Notes: a model not told the origin generated them from the letters alone. 64,000 bases of DNA from Karstenula rhodostoma CBS 690.94 (GCA_010093485.1 MU001506.1:62001-126000), one strand, 5' to 3'. Positions 34,443 through 46,813 are shown, numbered from the stretch's first letter. Program-made: numbers and translations.

Positions 34443-34509
34443 GTGATTTTCTGATTGTTGACACGAACCACGAAGTGGTGTCCCGTAAAGCAATAGCCAA
34501 AAATATCAT
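34443..34509 (+). mobile_element. Tiny dispersed element, copy B (67 bp)
   Basis: The 44-nt core at 34447-34490 matches copies A and C, followed by an A-rich end (CCAAAAATAT). It contains the stem ACCAC-GAA-GTGGT. A perfect 11-bp direct repeat GGCTTGATAGT flanks it at 34432-34442 and 34510-34520, the strongest of the three apparent target-site duplications. Confidence 0.7.
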
Positions 34510-34760
34510 GGCTTGATAGTAGTTCTTGCAGAGTAATTGTAAAGTAGCGTGTTAGAAACATTATGCCCAAAGACGCAATCGTGATGTACTTATGTGAGAT
34601 TAAATTTCCTCACACGCAACGCCTCATACATTCACAGGCTTACCAGCAAACAAGAATAGATAAAGAATAAATTAAGCCCACAAAATGGTATCGAAGAAAA
34701 ACACGCAAACAGCTGGGAGCACAACGGCAGCTCCATACAGATTCACCTCCAATTACAAGA

Positions 34761-36338
34761 CTACCACCCGGCCGCCTCGTGACTCTTGTCCCTGATATCC
34801 CTGGTGGGCATCCGTCCTACGCCTCTGAACATGTCGTGTCTGTCGATCAACGAATTGGCGGTATCCGCATGGATGAGATTGTATCCATGGATATCGCTGT
34901 TGTCCAATGGATCCACGTCGTCGATATCCACCGTGCTTCTCGTCGATACTTGCGCCAGCGTCGCCTGTACGTGGGCGTGCGGTTTCTCTGCGCCGGGTAC
35001 GTCGTGGAAGCTTGTCACTGGCGTGAGCCTTTGCAAATCGTCGTCATCATATTCTTGCTGTTCGTTGTGCACGGCCAAGCCCGCAATTCTGGCGTCAATG
35101 TCGAGTGGTGTCGAGTTGTCCGGGATCGCAGAGAGGGATTTGGAGCGAACGGTTGTGAGCCCGTTCTCATCTTCGATGGCAGCCGCGCCTCCGTCAGAAA
35201 GGGAGCGTTGGGGGTCGATTTCCTCCGGGTTAGAAACCACACTTTGTGTGCGGCTCTTGTTCTTGATGGACTTGTATCCGGAAATTCTTGACCAAAAGCC
35301 CGGTCGCTTCTCCTTGTGCGCTCCGACTTTGAGGTGTTGCTCGTTTGTCTTGACACCGCCTTTCTCGGAGCTTACCCCTTGTACTCCTGCGGACGCCTGT
35401 GCTATTTTCGCCTCCCTCAGCATATGGATTTTCGTGCCGCGGAGCTCTTCAACGATGTACTGCAACGCCTTGTCCGCAACCTCCACATACTCTGGATAAT
35501 CCTCCGTTACCGCCTCCTTGATCAACTGCAGCTTTTCCCAATCTTGTCGCACGATCATAGACTGCAGATCAGGATGCCACGCCATGGCCTTGATGTCGGT
35601 CCTCATTCCCTTGTCCACCTGCTCTTTGACACCCATCAACGCAATCAAGCCGTCGACCTCAATGCGCACGGTCCTCACGAACGCATCGAAGCGCACGACA
35701 TCTTTAACCGTCCAGTGATTCACCAGCATACTGCCCTTCCTACTCTTCATTTCGGGACGAATGCCAGATTGCTTGATGAGGTCATTAAGCAGCGCGTACT
35801 TCTCGCGAAATGCTTCGAGACGGTTGGCGTCCAACGAAGGTTGCTCGATCGTGCTGAAGCGCTTCGGTTGCTTCAGCCCGTACTGATCCATCAGCTGGTC
35901 GCGCGACAGATGCGCCGGCCGTCCGTAGATTTCTTCCAGGGCGCGCGTAACTTTGTCCCGCACTGCCTCCTGGTCGAGCCGCGCATCTCTGGCACCAAAG
36001 TTTACGGGCAACGTGGGATCCGGGTTCGTCAGTCCGGGACGGCTAGGCACCATGTGCCGCGCGATGGTTGCCGGGGGCGCAGATATGCCAACTGCATCGC
36101 CGAAGATGAGGAGGCGGCCTTGCTGGATGCCCAGTTTGGTGAGGGCGACTTTCTGCGCATGGTCGCTGTCTTTGTGGGGGTGGATCAGATTGAAGGCTTC
36201 CACGCAGGTCGCAAAGGCTGTGGCAAGCGAATATACATTGCTCAGTATCTCAGCTTTAGACAGGGTCGCCGTCGCGGGAGCAGTTGGTCGAGGTGTGGAC
36301 AAGGCGGATGCCTCAGTGTGATTGGTCGCTGCAGGCAT
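34761..36338 (-). CDS. HeLo-domain (prion-inhibition and propagation family) protein
   Basis: A single exon encodes 525 residues from ATG 36338; an in-frame ATG at 36452 would add 38 residues unlike the family. Residues of about 25-290 resemble the HeLo domain of HET-s/S-type proteins: AFATCVEAFNLIHPHKDSDHAQ, KLGIQQGRLLIFGDAVGI, then ARLDQEAVRDKVTRALEEI and a helical bundle ending near DKALQYIVEEL. The C-terminal 230 residues are Ser/Asp/Lys-rich and look disordered, with no kinase, NLR or ankyrin partner domain and no HET-s amyloid motif that I can recognise. HeLo domains in this family act in fungal programmed cell death through membrane targeting. Whether this solo protein does so is unknown. 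It is intact, unlike the HeLo/kinase-like relic about 7 kb away. Confidence 0.82.
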   Translation of the reverse strand: MPAATNHTEASALSTPRPTAPATATLSKAEILSNVYSLATAFATCVEAFNLIHPHKDSDHAQKVALTKLGIQQGRLLIFGDAVGISAPPATIARHMVPSRPGLTNPDPTLPVNFGARDARLDQEAVRDKVTRALEEIYGRPAHLSRDQLMDQYGLKQPKRFSTIEQPSLDANRLEAFREKYALLNDLIKQSGIRPEMKSRKGSMLVNHWTVKDVVRFDAFVRTVRIEVDGLIALMGVKEQVDKGMRTDIKAMAWHPDLQSMIVRQDWEKLQLIKEAVTEDYPEYVEVADKALQYIVEELRGTKIHMLREAKIAQASAGVQGVSSEKGGVKTNEQHLKVGAHKEKRPGFWSRISGYKSIKNKSRTQSVVSNPEEIDPQRSLSDGGAAAIEDENGLTTVRSKSLSAIPDNSTPLDIDARIAGLAVHNEQQEYDDDDLQRLTPVTSFHDVPGAEKPHAHVQATLAQVSTRSTVDIDDVDPLDNSDIHGYNLIHADTANSLIDRHDMFRGVGRMPTRDIRDKSHEAAGW

Positions 36339-36949
36339 TGCGGGGTCGTTCGCGTATGAATGGCTCCACTCTTCCCTGAGCGATGTCAAAAAGCAATGAC
36401 CGTATGATGGTTGTCTGTCAATTGAGACGTGAAGGATGGAGGAGAGGTGCACGGTCTAAGAAAGACGAGATCACGGTCGCATTGCAAACGAGAGGGCTGC
36501 ATCTCCTGTCTGGTGCCGTGCATGTGCGCAATGACGTGGAGGATGAGCCCCCTGCTGGTGATTCAGTCGCTTGCGGGCTCATTGTGGCGCACCCACTAAA
36601 AATGTGTGAGCGGGGAATGCAGGGCGCAGAGAGAACCATCATCACGAGGCCATCCGCATCTAGATCTGCGCATCTGTCTTGCTCCGCTGACTGGCGAAGT
36701 TTGATCGAATCCGCGTGCGGTTTGATCCTCTCAGGATACCGTGGCGGACCGTGCCCCTTCGAACAGTATCGTGAGAACGACTGAAAGGGCTTTGGTGGTC
36801 CAGGCTCCAATAGTTTGGGGAAATTATGTGTGAAAAGTCTTCAATGAATTTTCGATGGAAAGTACGCTTGTACAGATGGTGCCCAGGTGTTCTTATCTTA
36901 TTGCTGTCTGTGGTATCTATTGCTAACAGGTATATCCGATACCGCTACT
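36339..36949. other. Intergenic, upstream of the HeLo gene
   Basis: Holds the HeLo gene promoter and leader (including the alternative ATG at 36452) and the 3' end of the next minus-strand gene. No feature was recognised in it. Confidence 0.45.
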
Positions 36950-38949
36950 TCAAACCTGCTTCTCTGTCTCCTGCTTCTTCGGTTGCTGCAGCTTGCGGTC
37001 GACCCGATCCGTGAAGTGGCTGTTGAACTCCTTGCAGTAGAATGCGCAAATGACCGCGATACCCCCAAATGCGAGACTTGAATAGAAAACCATATGATAG
37101 CTCTTGACATTGCCATCACGAATGGCAGTCATATACGCCGATAGTCTTTCTGATGTAATTCCCGGGATCTTTGCAACCGTCGCGGCTGCACCTGAAAGTC
37201 CAGCTTTGACCAAGGCCTTAACAGACGCAGGGGCAAGGCCGTCTTGGACTGCGAGGGATGTGAGCCGCGGCGGAATTTCTTTAGCTTTCTGTGTAGTAAG
37301 GATGCTCGAAAATATGGCCGTGGCTACTGAGCCTAGAGTAGAGCGTACCGAGCCGAGAAGACCACTAGCGAGGCCTAGGTCTTCCGGTGCGACGGTGAAG
37401 GGGACGGCGACAATACCAACAACCTCCACGATGCCGACTGCGAAAGCTCCCAGAGCGCACATTGTTATCGCTAAGCCGCGCGTAGAAGCATTTGTTGCTG
37501 CCATAGCGCCAATGAAGCCGCACATCGCAAGAGATGAGGCACGAAGTTGCCAGTGACCCCAACCGAGCTTGATGGAGCCGCCGCCGAAAACCTGTCCGAA
37601 TGCGATAGCTAAGAGCGTCAGTATTAGGTGGGCCAGTGAAGAAGTCCACACTTACAACCACCCAGAGTACCGGAAACCAGACCAATCATGATGGAATCCG
37701 ATTCATACAGCGCCGTGACCATCTGAGGCCAGATGACTGTCAAGCTGTAGTAAAACATCTGCAAGAGTCAGGTTTAGCTGCCGGGAGGATATCTTTTGGA
37801 ATAACGTACGCTTGCTACAGACGCGACTCCCACTAGCGCCATGAATGGTCCATTCAAAAACAAATTCATCGGGATCAATGGATACTTCAACGGCATATAG
37901 ATCTCTGTTTGGATTCAGTCTCAAGACTGAGTTTATATCATCGACAAACATACCATATAATGCGAAAGCGACCAGAATGAAGAATCCCAAGATGAGGGGA
38001 ACCAAAACGTGATATGAAGCCCAAGGATGGAGTCCACCGCCCCACGAGAGCGCGAGGATGAAGCTTGTTAATCCACCAGAGTACAAGACGATACCTCCCC
38101 AATCAAGATCTTTGAGGTCTTGTCGCATACTCCGTCCTTCATGTAACTGCCTGTGGCTCGGTGGGTGGTAGCAAACGTAGAAGAGGAGGACCGAGATAAC
38201 ATTTGTGATGAGGTTGAGGTAGTAGTTCCAGCGCCAGCCAAGTGTGGTGTACGCAGCAAGGGCACGGGCAATGAGTGGACCGAACGCAGCGAGTGGGCAA
38301 GTCGTCAAGAACAAAAAGCCCGTAAGAACAGCTCTGTGCTTGTTGGCAACTAGCTCCATCAAAACGAAACTGTAAAACGTGAGCTGGGTTGGATTGAATC
38401 TTGACAAGCGCGTACCTGAAAGATACCTGGACGGCGCCTGCAAGTCCAATGAATACGGTCCCCCCAAGGATAGTGTTGATGTCCTTGGCAGTTGCATTTA
38501 TCAGAGATCCGATTATGCCCAGAACTCCTCCACCGATCATGAACCACCGTCGTCCAAAGATATCACTGAGACGTCCGACCATGATGAGCCCCACGCCACC
38601 ACAGAGCGTCTTGACGACAGGTATTAGAGCGTAGTTGGGATCTGGCCCCAACTCGGCATTGATGATGGTGATCGTGTTCGCGGGTAGTACGTAACCTGGC
38701 GTACCTCGAGTGAGCATAAACACGAGAAATTGGGCAACGCTGGCACACACCTAGATACAATCCCTGGGCCATGAACACCACAGCGATCAAAGAACCTATG
38801 AACCTCCAGTTCCAATAGTAGTTCGAGGGCAGCTCGCTCAAGTCACCACCCCTCGCTTCCGCAGCAACACTATCGTGGGTCGAGCTCTGGGACATATTCT
38901 CGATATGCATGTCTCGTGTCCCCACGAATTCTTTCTCATTTGTCGCCAT
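36950..38949 (-). CDS. MFS transporter, TRI12/siderophore-efflux type (14 TM)
   Basis: Six exons (38751-38949, 38416-38695, 37954-38369, 37810-37904, 37656-37758, 36950-37608), with introns of 46-55 nt, encode 583 residues. The first about 45 residues are cytoplasmic and polar. The first membrane segment follows NWRFIGSLIAVVFMAQGLYLG. MFS motif A is VGRLSDIFGRRWF. The family-typical YVLPANTITIINAELGPDP loop, SFVLMELVANKHRA and GWRWNYYLN are present, and the C-terminal half continues to a charged tail (DRVDRKLQQPKKQE). This is the pattern of the fungal trichothecene-efflux (TRI12) family, which exports or imports secondary metabolites and siderophores across the plasma membrane. The substrate is unknown. 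No biosynthetic cluster is next to it, only a degraded monooxygenase. Confidence 0.92.
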
Positions 38950-39734
38950 GCTGTTGGGCTGCGAAAAGTCGAGGAAAGGAAATGGGTGCGGGGCAGACCT
39001 AAGTCCTGGGGATGATCGACACCCAATATGTATTTCATTACAGCTGCACCAACCACGAGGGTGCTGCATTTACCTCAAACCTTTTCGATGCTCTTGAATC
39101 AGACGCGACCAGGTGGACCGCATGCCGGTAGACGTTCCCCGGAACACCCCAGAGTTTCTTTCCCCGCGCGGAGAAGGCATGCTTGGCTCGTTTCAGCGAC
39201 AACTCTGGTTGGGGGAACGTCGCCCTAGGGTTGGTGGGATGCGTGTTGCCAAGAACTCTGGACTGCAGCGCGGGAAAGCGGGGCGAATAATGAGAGGAGG
39301 AGAACAAATAACAGGAAGTGATAGGATGCTGCGTGGAGCAGGCCACCGATAGGTGCTAATGAATCAGCGCCAAGGGCGATGATTCACCCGCGCTTAGGAC
39401 TGTATAGAAGATGCGATTGATGCTCGTATCTTTCGGAGAGAAGAGATAGTAAAGAGGGTAACATATTCAGTACATCGTAATTACACCACGTTCAAAAGCG
39501 CTACCAGCTCGCCTGAACGGCGATCCATGTTCAAGTGAATACGTGACAGCTTGTGGTATCTTTCGGACTAGTCCCACAAGATATAGCTATTCATTATGGT
39601 CATCACATCATATCTTTGCCACGGTACTTCGGCGATGGAGAAAGAAGCTGTACTCATTCATCAAACACCTTAGGTAGAACCACATCTGCAAGACATTACC
39701 AACACTTACTCTCCAGCAAAGAGCTACATACAAA
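38950..39734. other. Intergenic, transition to AT-rich island
   Basis: The first part should be the MFS gene promoter. From about 39.4 kb TA dinucleotides become frequent and GC content falls, marking the edge of the RIP-affected island. No gene was recognised. Confidence 0.45.
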
Positions 39735-41566
39735 CTACAACTTAGACGCCTTAGATTCATAATCGAGTACGAAGCCGTCATATCCATTATCGCGAACTGC
39801 GTTCAAAGCCTTGTAATATGCGGGAACCCCTCCTAGGTACACAAGAGGCTCGCGCTGCTTTCCCAATATATTGTTACCACAGTACCACGACTTCGTCCCT
39901 AGCAAAAGACTAGCCTCCGCCGTGCTAATAACCTCCTCTCTCCATTTCTTTTCTAATACCTCTAACGCCTCTATCGTCTTAATATTATAATCCCAGCAGT
40001 AGTTGATTATATCCATAACCCAGTTACCTTACATCTCAGCGCAAGCAGGACCGTTGCAGAAGATAGTAGGAGCCTATGGGCCATACTAGAAGAACATATT
40101 GGGATAGCCGTACGAAGTAAGACCCAGGTACATCTTAACCCCAGTCTTCCAGTAGTCTCTAAGCAGTAGTCCGTCTTTACCCTCAATATTAATACGCGTG
40201 AGGGCCCCTGTCAAAGCATCGAATCCTGTAGCAGCAATAATAACGTCAAAGTCCATCTCTTCGGCCCTTATCTTGATACCTCGCTCTGTAAAGGTCTCTA
40301 TAGGTATTACATTAAGGTCCACAAGTTTAACGTAAGGCTCGTTAAATACTTCGAAGTAGCCTTACTCGAGTGGTATACGTTTCGTTCCAAACGAGTACGC
40401 TGGTTCCACGGGCGCTAGAAGATCGGCTACTCTAGGATCTAGATTAAGTTGGTAAAGTAGATCGTAAGGCGAGGGCCTCGTCAAATATACTCACCGCTGA
40501 TTCTAGCGCGCGTTTTATCGCGCCAAAAGTTATAACATTCGCGGTTAGCATCTGGGGCAAACAGTGTATCGCTGTACGTAGCAAGCCAATACTTAAAGCT
40601 TCCATCCTTCCAAAGCTGCTCGTAAACTTCATTCCACTGCTCCGGTGTGTCATCAAAGCATTTTTATGGCAGGAAGTTATAATCGAAGCCGCCAAACGAC
40701 TTCGTCCATACCGCCAACAAGGCTTCAATCTCATTAAGAGAGAAAGGCTTGTACCCGTCTTCGTAATTAACTTAACACATAGGTAGTGCTTAGTTAGGGG
40801 TACGCTAGAACACCGTAAGTTAGCCAACAACCTTACCCAACTCTTAGACTATCTACACTGCAGTAGCCCCGGTGCCGATAACTGCGACCTTTTTACCTTT
40901 AAGGTCTAACTTCTCACAAGGCCAAGCAGACAAGTAAAAGAAGGTTCCTTAATAGTATCAGTACTGGGCGAGATTGTAATATATCCACAGACGTACCCAT
41001 GTACTTGTCGATGCCTGTCCACCTCGGAATGAACTTATCAATCAAAGCGCCAACGCATAGGACCAAGAATTTTACTCTATATATTTAACCGCTGCTCGCA
41101 GTAGCAAACCAGCTTATCGTCTAGTCATCCCATATTACAGACTCAATATACGTGTCGAATTACGTATCTTTACGCAGGTCCCATTTATCCGCAGCGTAAC
41201 TGATATATTTCTGGATTTCTGGGCCCCCAGGGAATCGCTGAGTAAATTTCCAATTTTTCAATATATCAAGATCAGAATATTAAAATTAAGGGGCCGCAGT
41301 ATCGACGCGAATTCCGGGATATCTACCAGCAAAGGTCAACCAAAGTTTAAAAACTAACCATAGTTCGACTTTTCGTACCGATTCCAGAACCATATCCCAC
41401 CATAGTTAGACCTATTATCAACCAAGAGCACCTTGTAGCCCAAATCACGTAGATTTCTCAGTTAGTAAACACCAGCAAAGCCAGCGCCAACCACGAGCAC
41501 ATCCAGGTCCAAGTGTCTAGCGTTGGATATATTATTCGGGCCCTAGTAATTATTTAGAGAAGCCAT
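39735..41566 (-). pseudogene. RIP-degraded Baeyer-Villiger-type flavin monooxygenase
   Basis: Reading the minus strand with interrupted frames gives the full order of a Baeyer-Villiger monooxygenase. An N-terminal LDVLVVGAGFAGVY Rossmann motif is followed by DNRSNYGGIWFWNRY. Later come ANRECYNFWRDKTRARI-like and SFGTKRIPLE..GYFEVFNEPYVKLV segments, then DVIIAATGFDALTG, and a C-terminus SWYCGNNILGKQREPL. In-frame stops fall where the family has Gln (NNY-stop, GVY-stop, IPLE-stop GYF), each explained by C-to-T change of CAA/CAG. The length of about 610 codons matches the family, so the gene was whole before it decayed. Live members oxidise ketones to esters or lactones with FAD and NADPH. This copy cannot make the enzyme. 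Confidence 0.85.
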
Positions 41567-43329
41567 ATAAGATAACACAAGATACGGCGCTGGTACTAAA
41601 TAGAAGATATCGTTATATAGTAACCAGGTAATACGGTAGAAAATTCAAGTGCGATTAAAGCCTTACTTTATACATTTCTTCCGCGATGTAACCGCAGTGC
41701 AGGCTAATAAAGGCGTGGAAATCATCGTTATACAGTATTTCCCCGCAGAAAAGAAACTAAACAGGGCTCTTAGAGGTACTATACATCATACAACCTAGTC
41801 TTTAGACTGGTTGGGATAACATAGTTAAATAAGCGTACGCATCGATACTTGTAAGTATATACCTTGCCACATATAATAGGTCCTAGTTAACATATACCCA
41901 GAAGAGACGTCGCACAAGCGCGTTACACACAGTTCTAATTCATTTCTACAAGGAAACCTGCAGAGTCGATATCGTGACCAATCCAATAGCTATTATACCA
42001 GAACAGGTATAGGTCGTAACATATACTGTTCTTGGTAGATCTCACGCCAGCTCGTTAACTACATTAGGCAATAGTGATCAACTCTATTAAACGGCTACGC
42101 AGTGTGCCGCGTTATCTTCAAAGCGTAAACTTCGTAAAGACGCTAGATCACCAGTTAAATGCGGAAGCGGCGCCTCTTTACCGTCTACAATAATTATTTA
42201 GGTGTGTGGCACAAAAGAAAGTCATGTTGCTGGCGATATACGGTCACTGAGTCTCCACCTAAGGTATATAATGGTGGTCAGCATTCTTAGCAAACGGTCG
42301 ACGTGAAGCACATATCAGCATACCCCTCTCTCCCAGTTAGCTAGTAATACGGGAGAGCCTAATATAGTTATGCGAACATTGCAGGACTGGACACTAGATA
42401 TACTGCATTCATCACGTCCAGCTATACAAGGGAGAATGCTTTTTCCGGTACCATAGTACCCTCCCAGCTCCACCTGCCAACCAACGACATTCTTATTAAA
42501 CCAAATCATCTACACAGTGCTATCTAGCACGTGCAAAAACGCCTAAAGAAGTATCTAACCTGCCATCACACAGAGGCGTATAGAGAGGCACGTACAAATC
42601 CAGTAACACTAACAAGAATATATATACTATTCATTATACAACAAATATTATTAGAATCGGGGATCGTGGTGCTTGTACGAGGCTAGGTGCAAATAATCGG
42701 GAGCGGGGACAGGGCCACGCACTCAGGCGGGAACACAGATCACCACTCCTTCCCATCACCTATTTGCCACTTACCACCAACACAATATTAAGCTCCGCCT
42801 TACATCTTTACTGTTGCACTTGGTTACTAGTGCGTTGTTTAAAGATGGTTACTTCTGCCTTATGTATGCGCGCAGAGAAACACCCAGAAAGTCGCACAGC
42901 CGCAATATAGTGGCGAAACAACGCCAGGAGGATAGAGAGGTACAAATCACGAGTGTAGAATAAGCCTATATAAGCTCTCCTAGTAATCCTACAAGGGAGC
43001 GTCGCTTCAGTAATTCGCGCTCATAGGTAGATACATTATTATAGTAGGGCGACAATTTAAGCCAACAACAAACCCCTTAACCTCTCTCTATTTACCATTT
43101 ATATTAAGCTAAGACAGAGCGCATGTCTTACCGATATACTAACTAAAATTTCTACACTCTTTACTAGTCATTCCTAGCGCAGCCTCGGCGCCCACAGACC
43201 AGGCTAATTTATCATCTTATTTTATTTCTCTATCGGTCGGAGTTCATATACCATATAACTGTGCTTAGAGTTATAGATAAAGACTTCAACTTCGTTTAAC
43301 TTATTTATAGCAAGCTGTCGCTTGACACC
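41567..43329. other. RIP-like AT-rich spacer
   Basis: This lies between the start of the monooxygenase relic and the plus-strand HeLo/kinase relic. It is AT-rich with very frequent TA dinucleotides. I could not extract any protein similarity from it. It may contain further mutated promoter or repeat sequence. Confidence 0.45.
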
Positions 43330-45570
43330 TATTACGCTGCCTAGCAGTAAAATCTTCATTCTATCTCAACCAGTATAATAGATACTGCATTTAGTATCGT
43401 TACCCTCTATAAGAAATATCAGGAATATTACAGTTTCTTCACTACCGTAAAAACAGCAGAGGCAGAATCTTCAGCGCACCTCCACAAATTGGAAATTCAG
43501 CAGTCAATCCTGAAGGCCTGGAGATTCCATTAGCAGATTCAAAATAAAGAAGACACAGCGAGCTGGAACACTCCAATCTCACCAGACCCAAACCGAATAA
43601 GCTTCACGAGTACCTGTTAACCAACCAATCCAAGGCCAAAGGCGTCTTCAAGACTCTTTCCACTCTTAAGGACACACTATCCAACCAAGAAAAACTCATC
43701 AAGCGCTATAGCATCCAGCTCCAACCAACCCAGGCCATCCAAGACAGAATACAGTCGACCAATAACGTACAGTTACTCATCTCGGACACTACAATCGAGG
43801 ATATCAGGCCTGTCATCGTTAAAGTGAAGAGCCATCTCTCAGTGCTGAATAAGTTCAAATAGGCTTTAAAAGACAAGAACAATTCAAAAAGCTTATCACT
43901 AACCTAAGATCTCACAGCAAATCGCTTTATCGTCTTTATCCTAAAAACGCATTCGAGTCAATAAACATCTATCTCACCATTAAATACTTAGCCAGGCAAT
44001 AATCGCCAGTAGGTCTGAAGTGGACTTCAAGACTTGCAACTCAACAAGTATAAATTAATGGATAGTCTTCGGTGCGTGAAGGTTACGAAGTGCTAGCTTC
44101 TACGGTCACTTTAAAAGCATCAGTCAATGAAAACAGAGCCAGAGAGCAACCAGTTAACGCAGCTATCCACAGTGTTAATAAGAGCAACGCAAGATGCGAT
44201 ATCTAGGGAAAGGCCTTTCCCTATTCGAAAACCAAGTCGTCTACGTAGAAATACGAGACTACCGTAGACCCCCGCTGGAACCCCCTCCAGACCAGAAGCA
44301 GAAGATAAAGCGTCGTCAAAATCGTCGAAATCGTGCACGCTACTTGAGACCATTATCAAAAGATAGTATAATGGTGCCCCGCTACAGCAAGGCTACCATA
44401 TATCAGACCTACAAAGAATACAGCAGCGATAAAACCAAATAAGATAACAAGTCCATCAAGTTAGTCAGACCAGCCAACCCTAAACTTCGCGCTCTTATCA
44501 GTAATTTTTTCAACACCTTTCAAGGCATAAACATAAGGAAGAGTGTCTATAGTTTGGATATCGCCGGTATAATCAAACACACGGAGGGCGAGCACCAAGG
44601 TCATTACAACATTCTATACAAGCTCCCCAGTACGATTGGCGCTCAGAGTCGTAAGAGACCTGCGGAGAATTTAAAGCTTCGCGCACCTGTAACGCTGCAG
44701 TCACTCCTTAGATACAAGGAGAAATAAGGCATCCGATCTACACTCAGTACACGTTTCAAGCTGGCTAGAAAACTTGTGCGTACTGTTTGTCTGCTTTACT
44801 CCAGCAGCTGGCTTCATAAAAACATACACGCAGAGTCCGTGATATTCTTTCCAGAACATATAAGTACACTCCAGGAGGATCGATATAAGATCAAAATTAA
44901 GATCAACGTCTCGAAGCCTATTCTAATGGGCTACATCTTCTCACGGCCGGACAATATCATCATCCGAATGAATCCACCATTGGAGCCGCCACCATTAGTA
45001 GTACAGCTAGAAGAACCTGCCAAACGATTCCGCCACAAACAAATTAGTGCACACACTAAGGTATAGTTTAACGCGACAGACGAGGGAGCGAAGCCAAAGT
45101 AAAGAACAGAGACTCCTCGACCCGACAACATATACAGTCACAACATACTCGATAAGGTAGCTATACCCAAGCAAACAGAAGATACATATATTAGTGGCTT
45201 CACACTCGACCATTATCAACATCCAGCAAAACACGCAGATCCACAGCATTTATATCGTCATGCGTATAATATATACTCTCTAGGTATTCTTCTACTCGAA
45301 GTCGAGCTATGGGAGGAATTAATAAACTACGAGGAATTGCGCTCGGACTACTACCCAAATCCCGAATATAACGAAGAAGATCATTATAAGCGAAGACAAT
45401 GGATTTATCAAGAGTATCTCAATCGCCTAAGATGGGCATACGGAGACACCTATACGGATATTATACTTAGTTATCTTATAATTAATAGCAGTAATAACAA
45501 AGTGGGGAAGGCAAGCGAGAGGGAGCTTTATACGAGGATTATAGCCAACCTAGAGGGCTACCAAGCCTAG
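43330..45570 (+). pseudogene. RIP-degraded HeLo plus kinase-like (HET-S/LopB-type) protein
   Basis: An N-terminal part reading IIDTAFSIVTLYKKYQEYYS... KLEIQQSILKAWRFH (about 43380-43540) matches the first helices of a HeLo domain. After a frame change, helical segments (HEYLLTNQSKAKGVFKTL, then SLYRLYPKNAFESI) follow. From about 44190 one frame runs to 45570 with few stops. It contains the degenerate kinase-like module seen in these proteins: FKLARKLVRTVCLLYSSSWL, then HKNIHAESVIFF, then YNIYSLGILLLEVELWEEL. Stops sit at positions explained by CAA/CAG-to-TAA/TAG or TGG-to-TAG (KTK-stop-D, KEK-stop-G, RFH-stop-Q, KFK-stop-A). Family members are linked to heterokaryon incompatibility and prion control. 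Confidence 0.8.
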
Positions 45571-46813
45571 TTTCAGTCTTTAAAGAATATATTTCATTAT
45601 ATCAAGCATATCGACATTATCAGCATAGGCTTTCTATTTCTTAAGCAGCTATATTAACTAATAATCTAGACTTTAGAAATATACTAACCCGATCACTCAC
45701 ACGTACGCTGTTATAACTGCTATATATTTTATTACTCCAGCTCTTTAGACCGATAATCGAACCCCAATACCCCTACACGAGCGATACAACTTTCACATGT
45801 TCCAATCGCGCATCGACTCTAGTAGCAATATAGATGCGCCAATCGAAAGTTAGTTCCAGAGAATTGCGAACACACACAAGGGCTAGGAGAAGTGCTAGAT
45901 TTGGGTTTTCAATTATTCAGAACGTCGTGGAACACCACCAACAATCAGACTTAACCGTATTAATAATTATCGACAACCTACACGGAGGAATCGTAGTACC
46001 ATGTGCTCTGGTTTAAAAGGGAAAACCGCATCTCGTATCACGAGGCGAAGGTAGAGTATATCCAAAGAAGCAAAGGAAGCGCAGGATTTCAACCAAGTTA
46101 AGCTCGGAGCCTTAAGAACAAACCCATTAACAGGTTCATCTCGGGTCGTATTACTAACCACGGCTACAACCGCCGGTACTCCTACCAGCAGGGGATCCTC
46201 CACCGCAACTACCAAGCTAAGAATCCCGTACAGAGCAACGTCTTACCGCACAGCTGGTAAATAAATCCAGAATCCTGAAATACTTTTCTACCAAAAGAAG
46301 AGGACACTTACGTTACAAATAGAACATCGTGTTATTCATCCTCAAAACAAAGTCGTCTGTTGGCCCAATCAAGACGAGTCGAGGCCAGCAATTGCAAAAC
46401 CAATCCACGCGCTTACATAGGTCGAGCACGTATTACATAGGGCACGTTAAGATGGGGACTCGGCACGCTTCCCCAACATCAACAATTCCGTCTCCATCTA
46501 ACTCAACCTGCAGCTCCGCGTGTGATGCATTTGCATGAGAGGCGTTTTGGAAGGGATCCGGCGACTCAGCCTGCATATCGTGGAATCCGGCCTTCCACCG
46601 CTCACCAGCCGGTGCGTGCTTGGTATCAAAACTTATACGTTCTTGCTAAAAGACAAGGACTATTTCCATCGGATTCTTGAGAGTTCATGCCCTCAGTACC
46701 GGTACAACGGGTCCAACACGTCGGGGAGATGAAAGCGAAAGTGCCGAGCCTAGAGGGGCGGGAGGATTGGGCGCTAGGCTGTGTGTAGCGGATACGTTCG
46801 CTACCCCTGCCAG
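45571..46813. other. End of AT-rich island and spacer
   Basis: The RIP-like composition continues to about 46.33 kb and then returns to normal GC content. The first part may be a further degraded C-terminus of the HeLo/kinase relic. No gene was recognised. Confidence 0.45.
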
